Assembly: GCA_023453665.1 (NCBI GenBank)
Contig: JAEXTA010000093.1
Coordinates: forward strand, 1-8,089
Length of the DNA stretch: 8,089 bases
Reading direction: 5' to 3'
DNA from: Bacteroidota bacterium
GTDB taxonomy: Bacteria; Bacteroidota; Ignavibacteria; Ignavibacteriales; Ignavibacteriaceae
The notes beneath the pieces were generated by a model, which did no database searches, had not been told where the DNA came from, and saw nothing but the letters and a program-made list of their open reading frames with translations. Of the stretch, positions 1-5,072 are shown one piece after another. Every line of letters starts with the position of its first letter. The first letter of the stretch is position 1. A program made the translations under genes and the position numbers.

Positions 1-2
1 AC

Positions 3-224
3 CCGGCTATGCAGGAGGGAAAACCAGATATGTTCATTGCCGGAAATGATGTTAATGCGAAACAAAAAGTAACCGAACTTATTTCACAGTTTGGTTGGGA
101 AGGAATTCATGATCTTGGAGATATATCAATGGCGTACTGGCTGGAAACATTCGCGATGTTATGGATTCACTACGGTTTTAAAAATAACCATTGGACACAC
201 GGGTTTAAGCTTTTGAAAAAGTAA
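3..224 (+). CDS. F420-dependent-type NADP oxidoreductase, C-terminal fragment (5' end outside window)
   Basis: The reading frame is open from the first base of the window, so this is the end of a longer gene; the methionine encoded at 9 is internal, not a start. The visible residues include a PDMFIAGND stretch, a predicted helix, an E..AMLWI.YGF segment and a terminal HGFKLLKK. This matches the C-terminal part of short NAD(P)-binding proteins of the NADP oxidoreductase, coenzyme F420-dependent family (PF03807-type N-terminal Rossmann fold). The Rossmann fold itself lies upstream and cannot be seen. Family members reduce NADP or related substrates with a flavin or deazaflavin cofactor; in organisms without F420 the true substrate is unknown. 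Its TAA stop directly abuts the stop of the convergent tRNA-editing gene. The family assignment rests on about 73 residues, so it is fair rather than firm. Confidence 0.72.
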   Translation, partial: PAMQEGKPDMFIAGNDVNAKQKVTELISQFGWEGIHDLGDISMAYWLETFAMLWIHYGFKNNHWTHGFKLLKK

Positions 225-677
225 TTATGAGGGAAGTTTATACCGGATCCGCAAAACATCATTTTCAAAACTTGTAGAGATTATTTGAAACTTCCCTATT
301 TCTTTCGTTGATGAAACATGAACTCCGCTGCAGGGACACGAATCATATTCGCCGATTTTTATTATCCTGATAGTGTCTCCCGCATCATCGGGAAGCTGAC
401 TTAGTTTATAATGATTGATTGCTTCATCTTTATTTAAAAATTCTTCTGTTACCTTTAAATCTTCTTGAATGATTTCATTCACAGTAGAATTAATTTTTAC
501 AATTTCATCTTCAGTAAGATTTCGGTCAAAGCGATAATCACATTTAGATTTTTTCTTTTCGATATGATTACTGAATGATCTTCCTTTGTTGAACATTCTT
601 ACCATAGTCTGGTTAAGAATGTGTTCAGCGGAATGCATACGCGGATCGTATTCTTTATTTGATTTTACTTCGTCCAA
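225..677 (-). CDS. AlaX-like alanyl/threonyl-tRNA editing (SAD domain) protein
   Basis: A 150-residue stand-alone second-additional-domain (SAD) protein, of the kind that hydrolyses mischarged aminoacyl-tRNA in trans. The zinc-site residues of the family are present: HSAEH (H15, H19) and CSGVH (C116, H120) within SCPCSGVHV. The usual S/T-rich STKEIG follows. AlaX proteins mostly clear Ser-tRNA(Ala), but the specificity here cannot be read from sequence. The start is TTG: an AGGA ribosome site (684-687) sits 6 nt upstream, an in-frame stop lies just before that, and the next in-frame ATG (residue 14) would begin directly at the first zinc ligand. It lies 51 nt downstream of the nitroreductase on the same strand, so the two are probably co-transcribed. 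The stop codon abuts that of the convergent oxidoreductase. The length suits a minimal AlaX. It could instead be a fragment of an AlaRS/ThrRS-type editing domain, but there is no sign of the rest. Confidence 0.86.
   Translation of the reverse strand: MDEVKSNKEYDPRMHSAEHILNQTMVRMFNKGRSFSNHIEKKKSKCDYRFDRNLTEDEIVKINSTVNEIIQEDLKVTEEFLNKDEAINHYKLSQLPDDAGDTIRIIKIGEYDSCPCSGVHVSSTKEIGKFQIISTSFENDVLRIRYKLPS
230..297. repeat. 10-bp inverted repeat in the 3' end of the AlaX-like gene
   Basis: AGGGAAGTTT (230-239) and AAACTTCCCT (288-297) are perfect inverted copies 48 nt apart. They lie right after the abutting stops of the convergent pair, inside the last 25 codons of the AlaX-like gene. They could fold in either transcript and serve as a shared 3' end, but the loop is long and no T-run follows. 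Confidence 0.4.
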
Positions 678-683
678 GGCAAG

Positions 684-687
684 TCCT
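684..687 (-). promoter_or_regulatory. Ribosome binding site that supports the TTG start of the AlaX-like gene
   Basis: On the minus strand AAAAGGACTT places AGGA 6 nt before TTG (677-675). This is normal Shine-Dalgarno spacing and is the main reason for choosing TTG over the in-frame ATG 13 codons further in. Confidence 0.7.
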
Positions 688-728
688 TTTTTCGTTTGAG
701 ATTAAGATAAAGAGAAAGATTAAGAATC

Positions 729-1238
729 TTACCATTTGTTGTAGTGAATTTTTTCTTTTTTGAATCTGTCTTCAGTATTAACAACTTCATCAGGATTTCC
801 CAGTGAAATCAATGCAACCGGAACTATTGCCTCTGGAAGATTAAACTGTGCTTTAACTTTTTTTATTACTTCCTCCATACCGTGAATTGCAATCCAGCAC
901 GAGCCCAAACCGGCATCGTGAGAAGCAAGTAGAATATTCTGTATTGATGCAGAACAATTCTGAATCATCCAGCTTTCATTTTTTTCAACAGAACAATCGC
1001 CGCAAACGATAATGGCTTTATCAGCCTGTTTTAATAATTCAGCATGTGCAATTGATTTTATTGTCTGCACAAGAATTTCTTTTGAATCAATTACGATAAA
1101 ATGCCATGCCTGCAGGTTCATTGCTGATGGCGCAAACATTGCAGCTTTCAAAATAAAATCGATAGTTTCATCAGAGATATTCTGATTTTTATATTTTCTT
1201 ATGCTTCTTCTTTTTAGTACTACTTCTTTGAATTCCAT
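729..1238 (-). CDS. Nitroreductase family protein (FMN-dependent NAD(P)H oxidoreductase)
   Basis: A 169-residue single-domain nitroreductase-fold enzyme, which would use FMN and NAD(P)H to reduce nitro compounds, quinones or another acceptor in the cytoplasm. Family landmarks are in order: RRSIRKY (10-16), which contacts the FMN phosphate; APSAMNLQAWHF (36-47), the SG/SAxNxQPW-type flavin and dimer motif; GLGSCWI (110-116); and SLGNPDE (145-151), followed by a basic tail ending in HYNKW. Length is typical for the short NfnB/FRP-like members. The physiological substrate cannot be inferred. ATG is preceded by AGGGGT with a 4-nt gap, and a TAnnTTTG box lies about 30 nt upstream. The AlaX-like gene follows on the same strand after 51 nt, suggesting an operon. 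Confidence 0.93.
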   Translation of the reverse strand: MEFKEVVLKRRSIRKYKNQNISDETIDFILKAAMFAPSAMNLQAWHFIVIDSKEILVQTIKSIAHAELLKQADKAIIVCGDCSVEKNESWMIQNCSASIQNILLASHDAGLGSCWIAIHGMEEVIKKVKAQFNLPEAIVPVALISLGNPDEVVNTEDRFKKEKIHYNKW

Positions 1239-1268
1239 ATTTACCCCTATCTGTTAAAAATTTACTTT

Positions 1269-1276
1269 CAAATATA
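1269..1276 (-). promoter_or_regulatory. Bacteroidota-type -7 box (TATATTTG) upstream of nitroreductase
   Basis: On the minus strand TATATTTG matches the TAnnTTTG -7 element of Bacteroidota primary sigma factors and lies 30 nt before the ATG. I see no convincing TTTG -33 partner. The 11-mer TATTATATTTG that contains it recurs exactly ahead of the DUF2269 gene (5021-5031), which raises my confidence a little. Confidence 0.4.
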
Positions 1277-1370
1277 ATACTTAATGAATTTTGTTCCGGT
1301 GTTATTAACTCATAATTAATCAGGTTTAAAAGTAACCTTTTTGTTTTGGGTGAAGTCTAACAGAAAAAAT

Positions 1371-1379
1371 CAAGGAGGA
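1371..1379 (+). promoter_or_regulatory. Strong Shine-Dalgarno for the DUF2807 gene
   Basis: AAGGAGGA lies a few nt before ATG at 1384. It is a near-perfect anti-16S complement, better than most in this window, and fixes the start. I could not pick a clear promoter for this gene in the 145-nt divergent gap 1239-1383. Confidence 0.75.
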
Positions 1380-1383
1380 TAAA

Positions 1384-2088
1384 ATGTTCAAACGAAAATT
1401 ACTTTTTGCAGTACTTGTTTTATTAGCGGCTATTGTTTCAACTTCAAAAATGATGGGGCAGGATGTTGTTAGGAATTATGATAACAAAGATTTCCAGAAT
1501 GTTTCAATCAGCAATGCAATACAATGTCAGATCACACAATCGGATAAATATTCAATAGAAATAAAAGCGGACGAAAGAGATTTCAAATATCTGAAAGTTG
1601 ATCAAAAAGGAAATGCAGTAAAAATCTTTATCGACAAAAATAATTATGATGCTTACGGTGAAATAAAAGTTAAGATAACAATGCCGGAATTAACAGAACT
1701 TAATTGCAGCGGTGCTTCAAAATGTAAACTTAGTATGAATGTTCCGGGTAAGGAATTTGAAGCAAATCTGTCAGGGAGTTCTTACATAGAAGGAAGTTTA
1801 ACAAGCGGCGATATTGAAATAAATCTTTCGGGAAGCAGCAAAGTTAATCTTAATGGCAAAGGCAGTGATCTTGATTTACAGGCATCGGGAAGCAGCAGTA
1901 TGAAAATGAAAAACTTTTCTTTAAATAATGCTGATGTTCAAATGTCCGGTTCATCTTCCGCTGAACTAAACTTAAACGGAAAATTAAATACGAAGCAAAG
2001 CGGAAGTTCTAAAATAGTTTACTATGGGAATGTTGATCTTGGTGAAACCAGATTCAGCGGTTCCTCCGGAATAAGTAAAGGTGAATAA
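1384..2088 (+). CDS. Secreted head GIN / DUF2807 beta-solenoid protein
   Basis: A 234-residue exported protein of the head-GIN (DUF2807, PF10988, 'putative auto-transporter adhesin') family, which is common in Bacteroidota-group genomes and has no established biochemical role. Residues 1-26 form a signal peptide (basic FKRK, hydrophobic core, cleavage probably near MGQ-D). There is no lipobox cysteine, so periplasmic or surface release is likely. Residues 36-105 look like the GIN head (IS.AIQCQITQSD..SIEIKAD, then EIKVKITMPELTEL). After that come a CSGAS (108-112) and six SGSS turns starting near residues 130, 149, 168, 188, 206 and 225, about 19 residues apart, as expected for one coil of a right-handed beta-solenoid. 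It has a strong ribosome site. It ends 1 nt before the stop of the convergent gene. Confidence 0.88.
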   Translation: MFKRKLLFAVLVLLAAIVSTSKMMGQDVVRNYDNKDFQNVSISNAIQCQITQSDKYSIEIKADERDFKYLKVDQKGNAVKIFIDKNNYDAYGEIKVKITMPELTELNCSGASKCKLSMNVPGKEFEANLSGSSYIEGSLTSGDIEINLSGSSKVNLNGKGSDLDLQASGSSSMKMKNFSLNNADVQMSGSSSAELNLNGKLNTKQSGSSKIVYYGNVDLGETRFSGSSGISKGE

Positions 2089-2089
2089 C

Positions 2090-3178
2090 TTACCATTCAA
2101 TCCCGAGGCCGGGTGCCCAGATCGTTGTTATACCAAATAAAATTCTCCCGTTCTTCTGGCTTACAAGCCAAAGTCCGGGAGAAAACTTTCCGATCTTTAA
2201 TAAGCCTGGATAGATATTAAGATTTACAGTATAATCAGTTAAACCGCTTATATGTATTGATGTTAAAAGTGAGTTGTGGACATCATAAAAAATTTCCGCG
2301 TTCCATGTCATTGAAATACTTTTTTTATGAGTTGCTTCATTTACATCAATTAATTCTTTAGCACGAAGTCCTGCCCCGATTGATACGGACGAACTATCGT
2401 TGAATTTGTATGAAAGTCCTGTAAGCCCGTTCATTCCGAAGTAATAAAAGAACGACCAGTCATCAACAAATGGAAGTTTCCACTTAATCGAAAAATACTG
2501 ACCGTTATTGTGAAGTGAATTATTATTCAAAACTAATGAGGGTTGAAGTGACCAGTCACTGAGATTCAGGTCTTCACTAAAAAATCTGTTAACATTATCA
2601 AAGCTGAAAAGAACAATTCCGCCAATATCAAAAAAATAAATGTCCGCTATAATATCTGCGTTGTCGCCAGAGTAAGAACCGTTTTCAATCACTTCATTTA
2701 GTATGTGATAAGCGCTGATTGTCGCAAGTGAAAACAAAAACGGCTGAGGAAAGTTATGTTGTTCATACCATTCCCTTGTTGCAGAGAATGTCATACCGCC
2801 GCCGACTAAATGAAGTTGGTAATTAGGCCACCACTGCGCACCTTTTTTTGTCAGTTCAATAGGCAGTAATTCGGTTCTGATGAAATCATTTGTTCCTGTT
2901 CTTTTTATTACCCCGAACGGATCAGCCAAATTCCGGAAAACATTTTTGAATCCCGCTTCATAATCAAAATTAAATATCCTCCTTTCATGACCTTGAAGTT
3001 GTATAATATCATAACTGCCGTTTAAGAGAACATATACAGGGTTGTAGAGCGATTCACTACCGTAATTCCTGCCCTTATAAAAATAATGTTGCTGTGGAAA
3101 ACAGTCAGTATTAAAAAGCAAAATGTATATCACAAAAGATATAACGGAATTAGTTATTCGCAATCGGTGAAGTTGAAT
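2090..3178 (-). CDS. Unrecognised secreted, probably outer-membrane beta-rich protein
   Basis: I do not recognise this gene. An ATG-initiated reading (from 3274) would overlap the upstream sensor gene by 74 nt, has no ribosome site and buries the signal peptide. The best ribosome site, AAGGGGAT (3192-3185), is spaced for ATT at 3178-3176, giving 362 residues beginning MQLHRLRITNSVISF. An alternative is TTG at 3163-3161, giving 357 residues but 21 nt from that site. Either choice yields a basic n-region, a hydrophobic segment and likely cleavage near CFPQ-Q, so export is well supported. The central part (WWPNYQLHLVGGG, then HILNEVIENG.YSGDNADIIADIYFFDIGGI) looks helical, rather like DUF3943/DUF2279-type membrane proteins, but that is only a resemblance. 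The C-terminal half shows alternating polar/apolar strands and ends in an aromatic residue (GIEW), typical of outer-membrane barrels. It follows the sensor gene closely and is probably co-transcribed. Confidence 0.68.
   Translation of the reverse strand: MQLHRLRITNSVISFVIYILLFNTDCFPQQHYFYKGRNYGSESLYNPVYVLLNGSYDIIQLQGHERRIFNFDYEAGFKNVFRNLADPFGVIKRTGTNDFIRTELLPIELTKKGAQWWPNYQLHLVGGGMTFSATREWYEQHNFPQPFLFSLATISAYHILNEVIENGSYSGDNADIIADIYFFDIGGIVLFSFDNVNRFFSEDLNLSDWSLQPSLVLNNNSLHNNGQYFSIKWKLPFVDDWSFFYYFGMNGLTGLSYKFNDSSSVSIGAGLRAKELIDVNEATHKKSISMTWNAEIFYDVHNSLLTSIHISGLTDYTVNLNIYPGLLKIGKFSPGLWLVSQKNGRILFGITTIWAPGLGIEW
2143..2183 (-). terminator. Hairpin inside the 3' end of the outer-membrane-type gene, possible terminator
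   Basis: The arms TTCTCCCG (2143-2150) and CGGGAGAA (2176-2183) are an exact 8-bp inverted repeat. They enclose a second one, TGGCTT (2157-2162) / AAGCCA (2165-2170). Read on the minus strand the outer stem runs into TTTTATTTGG, as in an intrinsic terminator, yet it lies about 50 nt before the stop codon, inside coding sequence. On the plus strand it is 55 nt past the DUF2807 stop and could end that transcript, although no T-run follows there. The function is inferred; the repeat is seen. Confidence 0.4.
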
Positions 3179-3184
3179 CAGAAA

Positions 3185-3192
3185 ATCCCCTT
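3185..3192 (-). promoter_or_regulatory. Ribosome binding site AAGGGGAT that points to a non-ATG start
   Basis: On the minus strand AAGGGGAT lies just after the sensor gene's stop (3203-3201). It is 6 nt from ATT (3178-3176), 3 nt from CTG (3181-3179) and 21 nt from TTG (3163-3161). It decides against the overlapping ATG at 3274 and favours ATT by spacing. Confidence 0.5.
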
Positions 3193-3200
3193 GATAAATC

Positions 3201-3656
3201 TTATTCAGTCTTTCGTCCGAATAATGCTGAAAGATCAAGTGATTTGGATTTTGTTTTGCTTGCCAGGGTAACATAAGTTAATGCTAGCGACTCTTTCCCC
3301 GCACCGAGTACCGTACTTACCAGGCCTAAAGCTTTACCAAGTTCGGCAGGCTCAACTTCACTAATTATTTTTTTCCAGATTGTTTCTTCAAGCACATTAA
3401 ATGCTTTGTGAACTTCGTGAAGATCAAACCCTGATTCAAATCTTTCCTTAGCAATTTTTTCTGAGTACTCGGTAATCGGCAGAAGGTTTTCTGATCTTAC
3501 ACTTTGTGTGGTAAGTTCAAAAAGTTTTTCAAGCCTTTGTTTGTTCTGTCCTTCACCCGAATGTGAATATGATTTTAAATGAGCTCGCTGAAGATTATCA
3601 GTGGATTCTGTGATTATTTCTGATTTGTGTTTTTCCAGGAATGATGATAGCTGCAT
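3201..3656 (-). CDS. Solitary RsbRD N-terminal-like sensor domain protein
   Basis: A 151-residue all-helical cytoplasmic protein resembling the RsbRD N-terminal domain (PF14361). That globin-like/helical sensory module is usually fused to STAS or kinase domains of stressosome and partner-switch regulators. The most diagnostic part is the long helix AKERFESGFDLHEVHKAF (69-86) followed by EETIWKKI, matching the family's R.E.G.dl.ell.ey.llr pattern. No STAS, GGDEF or kinase segment is present: the protein ends shortly after a third helix with a Lys/Ser tail (KTKSKSLDLSALFGRKTE). It may act as a stand-alone sensor or as an adaptor for a partner encoded elsewhere. ATG is preceded by AGGGAT with a 6-nt gap, and a TAnnTTTG box lies 32 nt upstream. 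The secreted-protein gene starts about 22 nt after its stop. Confidence 0.72.
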   Translation of the reverse strand: MQLSSFLEKHKSEIITESTDNLQRAHLKSYSHSGEGQNKQRLEKLFELTTQSVRSENLLPITEYSEKIAKERFESGFDLHEVHKAFNVLEETIWKKIISEVEPAELGKALGLVSTVLGAGKESLALTYVTLASKTKSKSLDLSALFGRKTE

Positions 3657-3688
3657 ATAATTATCCCTAATATTTAAATTCTACTAAA

Positions 3689-3696
3689 CAAAATTA
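3689..3696 (-). promoter_or_regulatory. Bacteroidota-type -7 box (TAATTTTG) upstream of the RsbRD-like gene
   Basis: On the minus strand TAATTTTG fits TAnnTTTG and lies 32 nt before the ATG, nearly the same position as the box before the nitroreductase. I find no clear -33 element. It is offered as the likely promoter of the 3656-2090 transcription unit. Confidence 0.35.
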
Positions 3697-3819
3697 AGCA
3701 ATGTTCGGATGAAAAATCCTTTAAAAATTTTAATTGTAAAAATTCTGACGGATCTCCATCATTCTATAAATCCACTTATCATATAAAACAGCACGTAACT
3801 AAAATATTTCAGGGTTGGG

Positions 3820-3839
3820 GTAAACCTATTTCAGTTTAC
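3820..3839. promoter_or_regulatory. Palindrome GTAAAC-N8-GTTTAC in the divergent gap, possible operator
   Basis: A perfect 6-bp inverted repeat (3820-3825 and 3834-3839) with an 8-nt spacer lies 86 nt before the lipoprotein start. This is the size of a dimeric-repressor site. A second, weaker one, GGAACA (3856-3861) / TGTTCC (3877-3882), lies between it and the gene. The rest of 3657-3924 holds no gene and no sigma-70 promoter I can defend. Six-bp arms in AT-rich DNA may arise by chance. Confidence 0.25.
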
Positions 3840-3924
3840 TGCGTCTTAATAATCAGGAACACCGGATTGTCTTCATTGTTCCGGCGAAGCATAAATTTAA
3901 TAATGATTTAGAAGGAGACCGACC

Positions 3925-4905
3925 ATGAATCAAACTAAACTATATGAATTTCTTAAGGTAAGAAAAAGCCTGCTTATTGCCGGACTTGCTTTCTTCACGC
4001 TTGTATTCTTTACATCCTGTTCAAGTTCACCTGAAAGTACTGCCTATATTTCAGATGAAAACGGGAAAGAAACCTTTTCATTCAGCGATGATGTTGATGG
4101 AAAAGAATCACAATTTACAGCTCATTTTGAAGGCGATAAAATCACGTCAATTTATAAAGATGGAAAAAAAATAAGTGAACCTGAACTGGAAGAATACAGC
4201 GAACTTGTATATCATAAACTGAACAAACTCAGAAAAGGAATGAAAGAATTTGATAATGACATGGTTCATTTTTCGCTGGATATGAAAAAGTTCAATGATG
4301 AAATGAGTGCTTTCAGAGAAAAAATGTTAACAGAAGGTTTAGCTTCATCAAAATTTCATTTCAATAAAAAAGAATTCAAAGAACAGATGGAAAAGCTGAA
4401 AGAAGAACTTTCTCAGTTAAAAGACAAAAAGATTGAATTCCATTTCGATAAGGAAAAACATGAACAATTAATGAAAGAATTACAGGAACAGCTTGGTGAC
4501 CTTCATCTCAAAAAACATGATTTTAATTTTGAATTCGATAACGAAGAATTCCAGAAAGCAATGGAACAAATGAAAGAAGCTTTAAAGGCACACGACTGGG
4601 AAAATATGGATTTTAATATTCCTATTCCCGAAATACACATTGATCTGGATGACCTTGATGAAAACATGAAAGAATTGGAAGTTGAACTGGGTAAACTAAA
4701 ATCGTTTTTGAAAGAAATGCGTTCAGAAATGGCGGCGGATAATCTGATTAATTCTGTAGATGAAGATTTTGATCTTGAATTTTCTGCAGATGAAATGATA
4801 GTAAACGATAATAAAGTTTCGGAAACGCTGCACAAAAAGTATAAAGAAATTTACCGTAAACATTACGGTAAAGAGATTGAAGACAAAATCAGAATACAGG
4901 ATTAA
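3925..4905 (+). CDS. Met-rich coiled-coil repeat lipoprotein of unknown function
   Basis: A 326-residue lipoprotein: basic n-region, hydrophobic stretch 16-29, then lipobox FFTSC with lipidated Cys32 followed by SSS. No +2 Asp is present; in this lineage +2 does not safely predict sorting. Residues 41-100 are a small strand-rich module ending K-I-S-E...Y-x-E-L. Residues 106-134 are four exact heptads with Met at one core position (106, 113, 120, 127, then 134) and Phe at the other (109, 116, 123, 130). From 144 to 259 there are four strand-helix repeats opening FHF (144), FHF (172), FEF (202) and IHI (237), each followed by a charged MxxLxxxL-type helix. The C-terminus (297-310) repeats the K-V-S-E...Y-x-E-I pattern of the N-terminal module. 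It is very acidic/basic, with 14 Met in the mature part. ATG follows AAGGAG by 7 nt. It is monocistronic, ended by the hairpin at 4917-4974. I know no function. A periplasmic chaperone-like or anti-sigma-linked envelope role is speculation. Confidence 0.82.
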   Translation: MNQTKLYEFLKVRKSLLIAGLAFFTLVFFTSCSSSPESTAYISDENGKETFSFSDDVDGKESQFTAHFEGDKITSIYKDGKKISEPELEEYSELVYHKLNKLRKGMKEFDNDMVHFSLDMKKFNDEMSAFREKMLTEGLASSKFHFNKKEFKEQMEKLKEELSQLKDKKIEFHFDKEKHEQLMKELQEQLGDLHLKKHDFNFEFDNEEFQKAMEQMKEALKAHDWENMDFNIPIPEIHIDLDDLDENMKELEVELGKLKSFLKEMRSEMAADNLINSVDEDFDLEFSADEMIVNDNKVSETLHKKYKEIYRKHYGKEIEDKIRIQD

Positions 4906-4916
4906 TTCTCATCTCC

Positions 4917-4974
4917 ACAATGGGTTGTTCAGAGTCGATAAATACTTGACCCCGATATTCTGAACAACCCTTGT
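4917..4974 (+). terminator. Long-stem hairpin after the coiled-coil lipoprotein gene
   Basis: GGGTTGTTCAGA (4922-4933) pairs perfectly with TCTGAACAACCC (4959-4970). After a single bulged T (4921), ACAA (4917-4920) pairs with TTGT (4971-4974), giving 16 bp around a 25-nt loop. It begins 11 nt past the stop and is followed by a T-rich but interrupted tract (ATTAATTT). Terminator is the simplest reading, but the loop is long for one. A processing or stability element is possible. Confidence 0.6.
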
Positions 4975-5023
4975 ATTAATTTAGTCACCTAAAATTTCCT
5001 ACCCTTCAATAACAAAGAAATAT

Positions 5024-5031
5024 TATATTTG
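5024..5031 (+). promoter_or_regulatory. Bacteroidota-type -7 box (TATATTTG) upstream of the DUF2269 gene
   Basis: TATATTTG lies 41 nt before the TTG start and shares an exact 11-mer, TATTATATTTG, with the box ahead of the nitroreductase. I see no -33 TTTG at the expected distance. It would drive the DUF2269-msrA unit. Confidence 0.4.
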
Positions 5032-5061
5032 TTACGCTACAAGCCAATTCTTTAAAACTTC

Positions 5062-5067
5062 AGGAGG
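5062..5067 (+). promoter_or_regulatory. Shine-Dalgarno AGGAGG that fixes a TTG start
   Basis: AGGAGG is 5 nt before TTG (5073) and 17 nt before the first in-frame ATG (5085). The spacing clearly selects TTG. Confidence 0.75.
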
Positions 5068-5072
5068 TTCAC

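Noticed and set aside
9..11. ATG at 9 as the start of the first gene
   Set aside because: The frame is open upstream to the window edge and the following residues match the middle of a known family, so this Met is internal.
3086..3271. 61-codon plus-strand frame starting ATG
   Set aside because: It lies antisense to two better supported minus-strand genes, has no ribosome site and shows no recognisable domain.
3179..3274. ATG at 3274 as the start of the secreted-protein gene
   Set aside because: It overlaps the sensor gene by 74 nt, lacks a ribosome site and puts a hydrophilic stretch ahead of the signal peptide.
1291..3886. Shared TTGTTCCGG (1291-1299 and 3876-3884) upstream of the DUF2807 and lipoprotein genes
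   Set aside because: Nine matching bases at different distances from the starts are within what chance allows between two such gaps. It is not enough to claim a common operator.
4503..4835. 110-codon minus-strand frame inside the lipoprotein gene, Ser-rich
   Set aside because: It is a complement of the Glu/Lys-rich repeat codons. The sense strand has a signal peptide, lipobox and periodic repeats, so this frame is a composition artefact.
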